The notes: generated by a model not told the origin, from the letters alone. Shown: positions 45,185-54,555, numbered from the stretch's first letter. The stretch: DNA of 64,000 nt from Paraburkholderia flava (GCF_004359985.1 NZ_SMRO01000003.1:604206-668205), one strand, 5' to 3'. Numbers and translations are program-made.

Positions 45185-45976
45185 CTAGTCTTTCGGCGTG
45201 CGTAGTGCGACGAAGCCGGTCACGCGCCGTGCGCCTGCCGCCTTCAGCATGCGCGCGAGCGCGTCGAGCGTCGCGCCGCTCGTCATCACGTCGTCGACGA
45301 TGCCGACGTGCAGACCACGCACTGGCTTCGCCACCACGAACGCCGCACCGACGTTGTGACTTCGCGCGATGCGATCCAGCTGCGATTGCGGCGCGGTGTC
45401 GAGCGTGCGCACGAGCAGCGTCGCGTCGGCGGGCACCGCGAGCGCACGGGCGAACGGCCGCGCGATTTCCCACGCCTGGTTGTAGCCGCGCTCGACGAGC
45501 CGTCGTCGCGCGAGCGGCACGGGCGCGATGACGTCGAGCCTGTGCGATGTATCGAGCGCGTCGTCGGCAGTCCGAGCGAGACGCCGCGCAAACTCTTTCG
45601 CGAGCATCAGCCTCGCGCGGAATTTCAGCCCTAGCGCGAGCGCATCGAGCGGCGGACGGTAATCGGCGAGCGCGAAGGTCGCATCGAACGGCGGCGGCTG
45701 CGCGATGCACTCGGCACAGCGATAACCGCTCGCGGCCGCACGCCGGAAACCACCGAGCGGTATCGCGCAGACCCGGCACCGCAACCGCGGCTCGTTCCAG
45801 TACGCGGCATCGCAACCGGCACACAGCGTACGCTGCGACAAATTGCCGCACAGTGCGCACATCTGCGGCAGCAACGCATGCATGACGACCGGCAGTGCTG
45901 CGTCGACGCGACGTTTCGCATCCGCGAGACGGATCGTCAACGACGAACGGAATGACGACAGAGCCGGCAATGACAT
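45185..45976 (-). CDS. ComF family phosphoribosyltransferase-like protein
   Basis: A 263-residue ComF-type protein. The N-terminal zinc region has four CxxC pairs (CALC, CAGC, CRVC, CAEC), and the C-terminal domain has the PRPP motif VGIVDDVMTSGATL. In competent bacteria ComF takes part in DNA uptake; with comM also in the window this is suggestive, but ComF is widespread and no phosphoribosyl substrate is known. The ATG at 45976 is chosen; a longer frame reaches 46042. It is divergent from the methyltransferase gene. Confidence 0.88.
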   Translation of the reverse strand: MSLPALSSFRSSLTIRLADAKRRVDAALPVVMHALLPQMCALCGNLSQRTLCAGCDAAYWNEPRLRCRVCAIPLGGFRRAAASGYRCAECIAQPPPFDATFALADYRPPLDALALGLKFRARLMLAKEFARRLARTADDALDTSHRLDVIAPVPLARRRLVERGYNQAWEIARPFARALAVPADATLLVRTLDTAPQSQLDRIARSHNVGAAFVVAKPVRGLHVGIVDDVMTSGATLDALARMLKAAGARRVTGFVALRTPKD

Positions 45977-46060
45977 GACTGGACCGCCCGCGAAGGCCTC
46001 CCACGCTGAACGGACAGGAGCGAACGAGTATACTTCGCACACTTCGCCCGTACGACTCCC

Positions 46061-47029
46061 ATGTCCTCAGCTCCTGCAAAATCTAGCCGTCCGGCCTACG
46101 ATTCCCGGCGCCTGCGGCGGATTTTCGACCGCCGTGCCGCCACCTTCGACGACGTGGCGTTTCTTCCACGCGAAATCGCGCAGCGCATGCGCGAGCGTCT
46201 CGACTACATCAAGGTAAACCCGTCCAGCGTGCTCGACGCAGGCTGCGGCGCGGGCGACGATCTGCCAGCGCTGCGCGAGCGTTTTCCCGAGGCACCGGTA
46301 TTCGGCACGGACCTGTCGCACGCGATGCTGACCCGCGCGCTGCATCACGATGCAGGCGACACGAGCTGGCGCCGCTTCCTGCCGGCATCGATCGGCAGGG
46401 CGCTCGGCACACGCGGTCCGCGTTTTGCGCAGGCCGATTTCTCCGCGCTGCCGTTCGCTGCCGGCGCATTCGAATTCGTCTGGTCCAACCTCGCGCTGCA
46501 CTGGCATTCCCGTCCCGACCTCGTGTTCCCCGAGTGGCAACGCGTGCTCAAGGTGAACGGTCTGCTGATGTTCAGCACGCTCGGGCCCGACACGCTCAAG
46601 GAATTGCGCGGCGCGTACGCGCAGGTCGATGCGGCGCACGGCATCGGCTCGCGTGCGCACGTGATCGATTTCGTCGATATGCATGACCTTGGCGACATGC
46701 TCGTCGAAAGCGGCTTCGAGATTCCGGTGATGGACCAGGAGACGCTGACCATCACGTACCGCTCGCCCGAGTCGCTGCTCGCGGATGTGCGCCGCTGGGG
46801 GGCATACCCATTCGAGCGCGACCAGGCAGACAGCCCGCACGCCGCACGCCGCCTGCATCGCGCGCTGCTCGCCGCGCTCGACGCACGCCGGCAGGCCGAC
46901 GGCACGATCGCGCTGACCTTCGAGGTGATCTACGGCCATGCATGGAAAGCCGTGCCGCGCACGACCGCCGAAGGACACGGCATCGTGCGACTCGAGGACA
47001 TCGGACGCGGTCCGACAAAGAATCGTTGA
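46061..47029 (+). CDS. class I SAM-dependent methyltransferase (BioC/NDUFAF5-like)
   Basis: A 322-residue methyltransferase. Motif I is VLDAGCGAGDDLP at 57-69; post-motif acidic residue in FGTDLS; motif IV-like FVWSNLALHW. The N-terminal FDRRAATFDDVAFLPREIA and the C-terminal shape resemble both BioC (malonyl-ACP methylation in biotin synthesis) and the NDUFAF5 group of complex I assembly factors. The motifs do not separate the two. Confidence 0.85.
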   Translation: MSSAPAKSSRPAYDSRRLRRIFDRRAATFDDVAFLPREIAQRMRERLDYIKVNPSSVLDAGCGAGDDLPALRERFPEAPVFGTDLSHAMLTRALHHDAGDTSWRRFLPASIGRALGTRGPRFAQADFSALPFAAGAFEFVWSNLALHWHSRPDLVFPEWQRVLKVNGLLMFSTLGPDTLKELRGAYAQVDAAHGIGSRAHVIDFVDMHDLGDMLVESGFEIPVMDQETLTITYRSPESLLADVRRWGAYPFERDQADSPHAARRLHRALLAALDARRQADGTIALTFEVIYGHAWKAVPRTTAEGHGIVRLEDIGRGPTKNR

Positions 47030-47276
47030 AGCGGTAAAGAGGGCATCCGTTATGTCTGGAATTCGCGGCGAAGAAGCGTTGACGAAGGTGCGTCAAAACG
47101 GCGCAGAGGCTTGTCGCGCCTGGCTTGCGGGCCGATAGACGCTTGCTTGTGGATGCCATTGAACCCGCCTATAATGCGTCAGTTTGTCGCTCGGGGTCCC
47201 ACATCCGCAGCGGCAGGCCCGAAGCGCCGGAGGGCAATTCATCGCTATCATCGGCGCCGGTTCGCGGGAGGCAGCG

Positions 47277-47750
47277 ATGGAAGCAACTGATCTGCTGACG
47301 GAGTCTGAGCCGGTCTTGCGAGACTGGGTCATGAAGCGCAACTGTTCGGTGTCGCCGCGGCAGTTCGTGTATTTCTATGTGTCGCTTGCTGCGTTCTCGT
47401 TGTTGATTGCACTGCTGCTGGTTTTACGTGGCGCCTGGCTGGTGCTGCCATTTACCGGTATCGATTTGCTGGTGGTCGGTGCGGCGTTTGCCATATATGC
47501 GCGCCATGCTGTCGATTACGAACGCATCCGGCTGTTTCCCAACCGGCTCGTCATCGAACAGGTCAGTGCCGAACGCGTGACGCAGTTCGAATTCAATCCG
47601 CGCTGGGTGCGGATCGAACCGGGCAAGACACCGCGTGACCGGATCAGGCTGGTGTCGCGTGGAGAAACGATCACGATCGGGCAGCATCTTGCGCAGTACC
47701 GGCGCGCGCAGTTCGCCGCCGAATTGCGCATGTGGCTCGGGCGGTGCTGA
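47277..47750 (+). CDS. DUF2244 membrane protein
   Basis: A 157-residue protein with two membrane helices (about 28-48, 53-73) after a short cytosolic start and a soluble C-terminal domain. The pattern matches DUF2244, regularly found directly upstream of cytochrome oxidase subunit II. A GGGAGGCAG Shine-Dalgarno precedes the ATG at 47277, and a TATAAT word at 47170-47175 may be its -10. A role in oxidase assembly is likely from position only. Confidence 0.85.
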   Translation: MEATDLLTESEPVLRDWVMKRNCSVSPRQFVYFYVSLAAFSLLIALLLVLRGAWLVLPFTGIDLLVVGAAFAIYARHAVDYERIRLFPNRLVIEQVSAERVTQFEFNPRWVRIEPGKTPRDRIRLVSRGETITIGQHLAQYRRAQFAAELRMWLGRC

Positions 47751-47866
47751 AACGGTTTCGCCGTAACGGTCAGCTGTAGCGGCTGACCGTGTGTCGTAGC
47801 GAGGAGGCACGACACAACCTTCCTGCGGGGTCGAGGGTTTGAATGCAAAATTTGGGTAAGGAAGCT

Positions 47867-49492
47867 ATGAAAACAATCAAGCGAGCCCTGTCGGGCGTGC
47901 TGGCGTTCAGCGGATTGCTCTTCGCCGGTGCGGCCTTGGCAGTCGGCGACAGTCCTGGCGGTCCCCGCGTCAACGAGATTAATCTCCAGCCGCCCGCATC
48001 CAGGATCGCCGAGGAGCTCTACGGCCTCCATACATTCATGCTGATCCTCTGCACGGTGATCTTCATCGGCGTGTTCGGCGTGATGTTCTATTCGGTCTTT
48101 GCGCATCGCCGGTCGAAAGGCCACAAGGCGGCCAATTTCCACGAAAGCACCACTGTCGAAATCATCTGGACCATCGTCCCGTTCATCATCGTCGTGTTGA
48201 TGGCGCTGCCCGCCACCAAGACCGTCGTCGCGATGAAGGACACGACGAACGCCGACCTCACCATCAAGGTCACCGGCTACCAGTGGAAGTGGGGCTACGA
48301 CTACGTGAAGGGTCCGGGCGAGGGCATCAACTTCCTGTCCACGCTGTCCACGCCGCGTAGCGAAACGAACGGCACCGCGCCGATCACCGACACTTACCTG
48401 CAGGAAGTCGATCACCCGCTCGTCGTGCCGGTCAACAAGAAGATCCGCATCATCACTACCGCGAACGACGTCGTTCACTCGTGGTATGTCCCGGCATTCG
48501 GCGTGAAGCAGGATGCGATTCCGGGCTTCGTGCGCGACACGTGGTTCAAGGCCGACAAGACCGGCACGTTCCGCGGCTTCTGTACCGAACTGTGCGGCAA
48601 GGAACACGCGTTCATGCCGGTGGTCGTCGAAGTGCTGTCCGATGCGGACTACACGAAGTGGGTCGACGACGAGAAAAAGAAGATGGCGTCCGCGGCTGAC
48701 GATCCGAACAAGACCTACACGCTCGCGGAACTGACCGAGCGCGGCGCGAAGGTCTACGCGGCGAACTGCGCGGTGTGCCACCAGCCGAACGGCAAGGGCG
48801 CAGGCGCATTCCCGGCACTCGACGGCAGCAAGATCGCCAACGGTCCGATCGCTCAGCACGTGAGCATCGTGCTGCACGGCAAGGGCGCGATGCCGGTGTG
48901 GGGCAACACGCTCAACGACGTCGAGATCGCTTCGGTGATCACGTTCGAACGTAACTCCTGGGGCAACCATACCGGCGACGTACTGCAGCCGAAACAGGTG
49001 GCCGATGCCCGCAACGGCAAGATGCCGGAAGGTGGCGACCATCTCGCGAGCAGCTCGGCAGCGGCAAGCGATGCAACGGCCGCGAGTGGCGCGGCTGCGT
49101 CTGATAGCGCATCGGCTTCGGGCGCCGCGGCATCGAGCGGTGCGGCTGCATCGGACAGCGCATCGGCTCCGCAGGCTGCATTGCCCGCGACGGTCTATTT
49201 CGAAACCGGCAAGAGCACGCTGCCCGCCGACGCGAAAGCGGCGATCGACGCAGCGTCGGCTTACGCGAAAGCACATCCGGATGCGAAGTTCACGCTGTCG
49301 GGCTTCACCGACGCGACCGGTTCGGCGAGCACCAACGCCGACCTCGCGAAGCGCCGTGCACAGGCCGTGCGCGATGCGCTCAAGGGCGCGGGCATCGCCG
49401 AAGACCACATCGTCTTGAAGAAGCCGGAAACCGTCACGGGCGGCAGCGATGCGAAAGAAGCCCGGCGTGTCGAGATCAGTCCGGCTGCATGA
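47867..49492 (+). CDS. coxB: cytochrome c oxidase subunit II fused to cytochrome c and OmpA-like domains
   Basis: A 541-residue protein. Signal peptide (to about 25), two membrane helices (about 53-78 and 98-116), then the CuA domain with H204, C239, E241, C243, H247 and M250. A cytochrome c domain follows with heme motif CAVCH at 301-305 and axial methionine about M342. A linker of Ala/Ser/Asp repeats (about 395-437) leads to an OmpA-like peptidoglycan-binding domain (about 440-541; TVYFETGKSTLPADAKAAI, then LAKRRAQAVRDAL and KEARRVEI). The heme-bearing form is known as caa3-like subunit II; the added OmpA domain could hold the oxidase against peptidoglycan. The ATG at 47867 follows GGAAG; an upstream ATG at 47843 is possible. 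Confidence 0.93.
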   Translation: MKTIKRALSGVLAFSGLLFAGAALAVGDSPGGPRVNEINLQPPASRIAEELYGLHTFMLILCTVIFIGVFGVMFYSVFAHRRSKGHKAANFHESTTVEIIWTIVPFIIVVLMALPATKTVVAMKDTTNADLTIKVTGYQWKWGYDYVKGPGEGINFLSTLSTPRSETNGTAPITDTYLQEVDHPLVVPVNKKIRIITTANDVVHSWYVPAFGVKQDAIPGFVRDTWFKADKTGTFRGFCTELCGKEHAFMPVVVEVLSDADYTKWVDDEKKKMASAADDPNKTYTLAELTERGAKVYAANCAVCHQPNGKGAGAFPALDGSKIANGPIAQHVSIVLHGKGAMPVWGNTLNDVEIASVITFERNSWGNHTGDVLQPKQVADARNGKMPEGGDHLASSSAAASDATAASGAAASDSASASGAAASSGAAASDSASAPQAALPATVYFETGKSTLPADAKAAIDAASAYAKAHPDAKFTLSGFTDATGSASTNADLAKRRAQAVRDALKGAGIAEDHIVLKKPETVTGGSDAKEARRVEISPAA

Positions 49493-49537
49493 TGCGTTTG
49501 CAGACAGCCGCAGCAGTATTCGTTTTAGGAGATTGTC

Positions 49538-51151
49538 ATGTCTAGCATCGGACACGATGTAGCCGCGGGCCACGAACACGTGCACGGCGACCATGCGCAC
49601 GAGTTGCCGCACGGTTGGCGCCGCTGGTTGTTCGCGACCAACCACAAGGACATCGGGACGCTGTACCTGTTGTTCTCGTTCATCATGTTCCTGTCCGGGG
49701 GCGTGATGGCGCTGTTGATCCGCTCCGAGCTGTTCGAGCCCGGCCTGCAGATCATGCGTCCGGAGTTCTTCAATCAGCTCACCACGATGCACGGGCTGAT
49801 CATGGTGTTCGGCGCGATCATGCCGGCGTTCGTCGGCTTCGCGAACTGGATGATTCCGCTGCAGATCGGCGCGTCGGACATGGCCTTCGCGCGGATGAAC
49901 AACTTCAGCTTCTGGCTGCTGCCGGTTGCCGCCGTGCTGCTGATCGGTTCGTTCTTCGCACCGGGCGGCGCGACTGCCGCGGGCTGGACGCTGTACGCGC
50001 CGCTGTCGACGCAGATGGGCCCGGGCATGGACTTCGCGATCTTCGCGATCCACATCATGGGCGCGTCGTCGATCATGGGCGGGATCAACATCGTCGTGAC
50101 GATCCTGAACATGCGCGCACCCGGCCTCACGCTGATGAAGATGCCGATGTTCGTGTGGACGTGGCTGATCACCGCGTACCTGCTGATCGCCGTGATGCCG
50201 GTTCTGGCGGGCGCGATCACGATGGTGCTGTTCGATCGTCACTTCGGCACGTCGTTCTTCAACGCGGCCGGCGGCGGCGACCCGGTGATGTACCAGCATA
50301 TCTTCTGGTTCTTCGGGCACCCCGAGGTGTACATCATGATCTTGCCGGCGTTCGGGATCGTGTCGCAGGTGATCCCGGCGTTCGCGCGCAAGCCGCTGTT
50401 CGGCTATAGCTCGATGGTGTACGCGACGGCGTCGATCGCGATCCTGTCGTTCATGGTCTGGGCGCACCACATGTTCGCGACGGGCATGCCGGTCACGGGC
50501 CAGCTGTTCTTCATGTACGCGACGATGCTGATCGCCGTGCCGACGGGCGTGAAGGTGTTCAACTGGGTCGCGACGATGTGGCGCGGCGAGCTCACGTTCG
50601 AGACGCCGATGCTGTTCGCGGTCGGCTTCCTGCTGGTGTTCACGTTCGGCGGTCTGTCGGGCCTGATGCTCGCGATGGCACCGCTCGACATCCAGTATCA
50701 CGGCACCTACTTCGTGGTCGCGCACTTCCACTACGTGCTGGTGGCGGGGTCGCTGTTCGGGTTGTTCTCCGGGTGGTACTACTGGGCACCGAAGTGGACC
50801 GGCTGGATGTACAACGAGACGCGCGGCAAGATCCACTTCTGGGCGTCGATGATCTTCTTCAACCTCGCGTTCCTGCCGATGCACTTCGTCGGGCTCGCCG
50901 GCATGCCGCGTCGTTATGCGGATTACCCGGCGCAGTTCACCGACTGGAACCAGGTGATCACGATCGGCGCGTTCGGCTTCGGTCTCGCCCAGGTCTACTT
51001 CCTGTTCGCAGTCGCGCTGCCGGCGTATCGCGGCGGCGGCGAACTCGAGAAGGCATCGGACAAGCCGTGGGACGGCGCGACGGGCCTCGAATGGACCGTG
51101 CCGAGCCCGGCTCCGTTCCATACGTTCGAAAATCCGCCGACGGTCGAATAA
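49538..51151 (+). CDS. ctaD: cytochrome c oxidase subunit I
   Basis: A 537-residue aa3 oxidase subunit I with 12 membrane helices. It shows the His-Tyr cross-link segment HPEVYIMILPAFG, the heme/CuB histidines (WAHHMFATG; HFHYVLV) and the K- and D-channel motifs (GGIN, FVVAHF region). It is 45 bp after coxB. The last about 35 residues are a hydrophilic tail (WDGATGLEWTVPSPAPFHTFENPPTVE, read in parts). Proton-pumping terminal oxidase of the inner membrane. Confidence 0.97.
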   Translation: MSSIGHDVAAGHEHVHGDHAHELPHGWRRWLFATNHKDIGTLYLLFSFIMFLSGGVMALLIRSELFEPGLQIMRPEFFNQLTTMHGLIMVFGAIMPAFVGFANWMIPLQIGASDMAFARMNNFSFWLLPVAAVLLIGSFFAPGGATAAGWTLYAPLSTQMGPGMDFAIFAIHIMGASSIMGGINIVVTILNMRAPGLTLMKMPMFVWTWLITAYLLIAVMPVLAGAITMVLFDRHFGTSFFNAAGGGDPVMYQHIFWFFGHPEVYIMILPAFGIVSQVIPAFARKPLFGYSSMVYATASIAILSFMVWAHHMFATGMPVTGQLFFMYATMLIAVPTGVKVFNWVATMWRGELTFETPMLFAVGFLLVFTFGGLSGLMLAMAPLDIQYHGTYFVVAHFHYVLVAGSLFGLFSGWYYWAPKWTGWMYNETRGKIHFWASMIFFNLAFLPMHFVGLAGMPRRYADYPAQFTDWNQVITIGAFGFGLAQVYFLFAVALPAYRGGGELEKASDKPWDGATGLEWTVPSPAPFHTFENPPTVE

Positions 51152-51257
51152 GCTTTGCGCGCAGTGCGTTCCGGTTCGGCATCAGTCGGCCCGGAACGCC
51201 GCACGGCAGATAAGCCACGAACCGCGGTTCATGAATGAAGCAGCCAGATAGTCCAGC

Positions 51258-51392
51258 ATGACCGGGAATCCACAAAAAAGACGTACCCCCGAGCAGATCC
51301 GCGCGGGCAACAAGCGGCTTGGTTTGATCCTCTTTGCTATCGCCGCCGTTTTCTTTGTGGGTATCTTCATCAAGCAGTGCTTTTTCGCGTGA
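51258..51392 (+). CDS. cytochrome oxidase small assembly peptide
   Basis: A 44-residue protein, easily missed because of its length. It starts with ATG at 51258, has a basic, proline-containing head (RRTPEQIRAGNKRLG), and one membrane helix (LILFAIAAVFFVGIFI), ending KQCFFA. It lies between ctaD and ctaG, where a peptide of this kind, a short TM protein with an RxxxxxRxGNxxxG head, is found in related betaproteobacteria and is thought to help oxidase assembly. Function is inferred from context. Confidence 0.8.
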   Translation: MTGNPQKRRTPEQIRAGNKRLGLILFAIAAVFFVGIFIKQCFFA

Positions 51393-51443
51393 CGTGTGTG
51401 CGCGACGTCTGCCAGATGTTCTGCTGAGGTAGTGAGGTAGTCG

Positions 51444-52028
51444 ATGTCGAAGCCGCCGGCCGAGGCCGATCGCTCTTTTAATCGCACGATGCGGGTGAAG
51501 CTCGTCGTCGTCGTGGTGCTGATGTTCGGCTTTGGGTTCGCGCTGGTGCCGATGTATCGCGCGATCTGCCGGGTCACCGGCATCAACAACCTCGTGCAGC
51601 GCGATGCAACCGCGCGCGAGGCGAAGAACACGCAGGTCGACACGAGCCGCACGATCTCGATCGAATTCGATGCGAACGCGCGCGGCCCGCTCGGTTTCAA
51701 GCCGGAGCAGCACAGTCTCGACGTGCATCCCGGCGCGGTGACGACAGTGATGTACGAGGTCTCGAACCAGCAGGCGCGCGCGATCCAGGCGCAGGCAATT
51801 CCGAGCTACGCGCCGCAGCAGGCGACCGAGTACTTCAAGAAGATCGAATGTTTTTGCTTTACGCAGCAGACGCTCGCTGCGAACGAGACGAAGCGGATGC
51901 CGGTGGTGTTCGTCGTCGATCCGAAGTTGCCGAAGGACGTGAAGACGATCACGCTGTCGTACACGTTCTTCGAACTGAATACGCCGGCGCCGGCCGTGCG
52001 CGATACCACGGGCGAGAGTCCGTCGTAA
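51444..52028 (+). CDS. ctaG: cytochrome c oxidase assembly protein CtaG (COX11)
   Basis: A 194-residue copper chaperone that delivers CuB to subunit I. It has a single N-terminal helix (VVVVVLMFGFGFALVPMY) and a periplasmic immunoglobulin-like domain with the copper ligands C136 and C138 in ECFCFTQQTL, as well as DVHPG and MPVVFVVDP. It lies in the oxidase cluster directly after the small peptide gene. Confidence 0.96.
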   Translation: MSKPPAEADRSFNRTMRVKLVVVVVLMFGFGFALVPMYRAICRVTGINNLVQRDATAREAKNTQVDTSRTISIEFDANARGPLGFKPEQHSLDVHPGAVTTVMYEVSNQQARAIQAQAIPSYAPQQATEYFKKIECFCFTQQTLAANETKRMPVVFVVDPKLPKDVKTITLSYTFFELNTPAPAVRDTTGESPS

Positions 52029-52066
52029 GCGATGGTGTGAAGCAAGGCTGAAACGAGGCAACGAAG

Positions 52067-52279
52067 ATGGGCGACGACAACAGCAAGGGCAGTAGCGCAA
52101 GCAGCTTCGGCCGCTCGATGAAAGCCGTGATGTGGTCGTTTTTCGGCGTGCGCAAGCGCCGCGACCTCGAAGCGGATGCCACGCAGCTGAATCCGCTGCA
52201 TGTGGTGATCGCAGCGCTGATCGGCGCGGCGATTTTCATCGCGATACTGATCGTGGTCGTGCGGCTGGTAGTCGGCTGA
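52067..52279 (+). CDS. DUF2970 protein
   Basis: A 70-residue membrane protein: a Ser/Asp-rich head (GDDNSKGSSASSFG), then FGRSMKAVMWSFFGVRKRRDLE, the hallmark of DUF2970, and one C-terminal helix (LHVVIAALIGAAIFIAILIVVV). Found between ctaG and ctaE in many Burkholderiales; function not known, probably oxidase assembly. Confidence 0.85.
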   Translation: MGDDNSKGSSASSFGRSMKAVMWSFFGVRKRRDLEADATQLNPLHVVIAALIGAAIFIAILIVVVRLVVG

Positions 52280-52398
52280 TGCACGGATGACGCGCGGCGA
52301 CGCATGAAGAAGCAGAGAGTGAACGGCGCGCTACCGACGCGCCGAAGAAGATACAGCCGGAGCTTCCGGAACAACTGGACTGAAGTGGAGAATCAAGC

Positions 52399-53256
52399 AT
52401 GAGCGGTCAAAACGAGAGCCCGTACTATTTCGTACCGCACCCGTCGCGGCATCCGATCACCGCAGCCCTTGGGCTGCTGGTCATTCTCGGTTCGCTGGCG
52501 GCCTGGGTGAACGGTGAGACGTGGGCGCCGATTACCGCGCTCGTCGGCCTGCTGTGGCTGTTGTTCGTGCTGTATCACTGGTTCGGCGATGCGATCTCCG
52601 AATCCGAAGGCGGGATGTACGGCAAAAACGTCGACAAGTCGTACCGCTGGAGCATGAGCTGGTTCATCTTCTCCGAAGTGATGTTCTTCGGTGCGTTCTT
52701 CGGTGCGCTGTTCTACGCACGTCAGATCGCGCTGCATCAACTCGGCAGCCTCGACTACAAGCTGATCTGGCCGGACTTCTCGGCGGTGTGGCCGAACAAC
52801 GGGCCGGCGGCGCTCATATCGACCTTCAAGTCGATGACGCCGTGGCCGGTGCCGACGATCAACACGGCGCTGCTGCTGTCGTCGGGCGCTACGCTGACGG
52901 TGTCGCACCATGCGCTGCGTGAAGATCATCGCAAGAAGGCAATCGCGTGGCTCGCGGCGACGATCGTGCTGGGCGTGACGTTCCTTTTCCTGCAGGGCTT
53001 CGAATACTTCCACGCGTACAACGAACTCAACCTGACGCTCGCGTCGGGCGTGTACGGCTCGACGTTCTTCCTGCTGACCGGCTTCCACGGTTTCCACGTG
53101 TTCCTCGGCGGAACGATGCTCACGGTGGTGCTGGTGCGGATGATCCGCGGACACTTCACCGCAGAGCATCACTTCGCGTTCGAAGGCGCCGCCTGGTACT
53201 GGCACTTTGTCGACGTCGTGTGGCTCGGGCTGTACGTCGTCGTCTACTGGCTGTAA
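52399..53256 (+). CDS. ctaE: cytochrome c oxidase subunit III
   Basis: A 285-residue seven-helix subunit III. Recognisable: YYFVPHPSRHPITAALGLL at the start, MFFGAFFGALFYAR, TGFHGFHVFLGGTML and the C-terminal YWHFVDVVWLGLYVVVYW. It stabilises the core oxidase and the D-channel. A terminator follows about 90 bp after the stop, closing this transcript. Confidence 0.96.
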   Translation: MSGQNESPYYFVPHPSRHPITAALGLLVILGSLAAWVNGETWAPITALVGLLWLLFVLYHWFGDAISESEGGMYGKNVDKSYRWSMSWFIFSEVMFFGAFFGALFYARQIALHQLGSLDYKLIWPDFSAVWPNNGPAALISTFKSMTPWPVPTINTALLLSSGATLTVSHHALREDHRKKAIAWLAATIVLGVTFLFLQGFEYFHAYNELNLTLASGVYGSTFFLLTGFHGFHVFLGGTMLTVVLVRMIRGHFTAEHHFAFEGAAWYWHFVDVVWLGLYVVVYWL

Positions 53257-53348
53257 GAACGGTTGACCCGTGCGCGGCGAGGCGCTGCGCACGACATCCG
53301 CCGCCGCGAGTCGAACTGCGGCGTGCGGTGCAAGATGCAGAGTGACTG

Positions 53349-53386
53349 CGCCGCCCTCGACCGTGTCCGGGCGGCGTTTTGTTTTG
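53349..53386 (+). terminator. intrinsic terminator after ctaE
   Basis: CGCCGCCC / GGGCGGCG stem with a 12-base loop, followed by TTTTGTTTTG. The 240-bp gap 53257-53496 holds this and no gene. Confidence 0.75.
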
Positions 53387-53496
53387 CGGCGCGGTGTGTG
53401 TTCACCGATGCGTGCTCACGACACGCACGAAGAGGCGCGACATGCTGTCGCAGCAGCACGCCCGCGATGCGGCGTAGAGTCGCGTAGCGCGACGGC

Positions 53497-53706
53497 CTAG
53501 CGTCCGTACGGAATGCCGGTGGACTGAATCCAGCCCATCCAGTGTGCGAACAGGATGAACAGGAACAGCGAGATCGACAGCCCTACGCGCATGGCAAGCG
53601 ACCAGACCATCCGCTTCGTGCGGCCGCGGTCGTGCATCATGAAGTAGAGCGCCGAGACCATGCTGGCAATGATCAGGACGAAGGCGATGGGAACGAGTAT
53701 GTGCAT
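53497..53706 (-). CDS. twin-transmembrane protein (DUF2909-like)
   Basis: A 69-residue protein with two membrane helices (HILVPIAFVLIIASMVSALYFMM and LSISLFLFILFAHWMGW) separated by a basic loop (HDRGRTKRM). A protein of this build is regularly encoded, on the opposite strand, between ctaE and SURF1 in beta-proteobacteria. The ATG at 53706 faces the SURF1 start, 72 bp away. Role unknown, likely in oxidase biogenesis. Confidence 0.85.
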   Translation of the reverse strand: MHILVPIAFVLIIASMVSALYFMMHDRGRTKRMVWSLAMRVGLSISLFLFILFAHWMGWIQSTGIPYGR

Positions 53707-53778
53707 GAAACCCACTTTGAATCGGAATCGCGGAAACGGTGTGACCATTATCGCACCGCACATTCCGTACCGCGCACG

Positions 53779-54498
53779 ATGAAGATCCGCTGGATTCCCG
53801 CGCTGCTGATTCTCGTCGTGGTCGCGTTGACGGTGCGGCTCGGCTTCTGGCAGCGCGATCGCGCGCATCAGAAGGAAGCGCTGCAGACGCACATCGTGCA
53901 ATTCGAGCACGCGGCGCCGGTCGCGGTAGGGTCGCAGCGCATCGACCTGAAGGACATCGAATTCCACCGCGTGCGCGCACGCGGGCAGTTCATGCCGGAC
54001 CTCGTCGTCTATCTCGACAATCGCCCGTATAACGATCAGGCGGGCTTCTATGTCGTGATGCCCTTTAAACTCGCGGACGGCGGCTACGTGCTCGTCAATC
54101 GCGGCTGGTTGCCGCGCAATTCGAGCGACCGCACGGCGATCGAGCCGTTCGATACCCCGAAGGGCGACATCGAGATCGAAGGCATCGCGCGCGCCGATGC
54201 GAGCAAGGCATTCGAACTCGGGCAGGGCGGCTCGGCTGCGCATCAGAAGATCCGCCAGAATCTCGACGTCGCCGCGTATGCGACGGAAACCGGTCTGCCG
54301 CTGCAGCCGTTCGTGATCCAGCAGGTCAGCGACGATGGCGATCGGCTGGTGCGCGACTGGCCGGCGCCGACCACCGGCGTCGAGCGCAATTACGGCTACA
54401 TGCTGCAGTGGTGGGGCATGGCGATTGCCGCGATCGCGTTCGGGCTGTATGCGGCGCGGCGCGCGGCGAAGAAAGAGCAGCAGGTATCCAGTTTGTAG
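53779..54498 (+). CDS. SURF1 family oxidase assembly protein
   Basis: A 239-residue SURF1/Shy1 protein that assists insertion of heme a into subunit I. Two terminal membrane helices (about 5-22 and 208-228) flank a periplasmic domain with the typical LGFWQRDRAHQKEALQ and VLVNRGWLPRN segments and the closing NYGYMLQWWGMA. The ATG at 53779 (MKIRWIPALLIL) is the family start; an upstream frame is not coding. Confidence 0.92.
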   Translation: MKIRWIPALLILVVVALTVRLGFWQRDRAHQKEALQTHIVQFEHAAPVAVGSQRIDLKDIEFHRVRARGQFMPDLVVYLDNRPYNDQAGFYVVMPFKLADGGYVLVNRGWLPRNSSDRTAIEPFDTPKGDIEIEGIARADASKAFELGQGGSAAHQKIRQNLDVAAYATETGLPLQPFVIQQVSDDGDRLVRDWPAPTTGVERNYGYMLQWWGMAIAAIAFGLYAARRAAKKEQQVSSL

Positions 54499-54555
54499 AG
54501 CGCGATGCGTTGACGCTTTACCGCATGCATCGTTTTCTTTTGAAAGAGGTCAGCA

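Noticed and set aside
47052-47138. 28-residue frame (MSGIRGEEAL start) before DUF2244
   Set aside because: Short, no ribosome-binding site, no recognisable pattern or conserved position known to me; chance is likely.
47516-51121. Very long open frame antisense to coxB and ctaD (about 1200 codons)
   Set aside because: The translation is mostly R, H, E, D and Q, the expected mirror of a high-GC3 gene. It covers two certain genes and has no family features.
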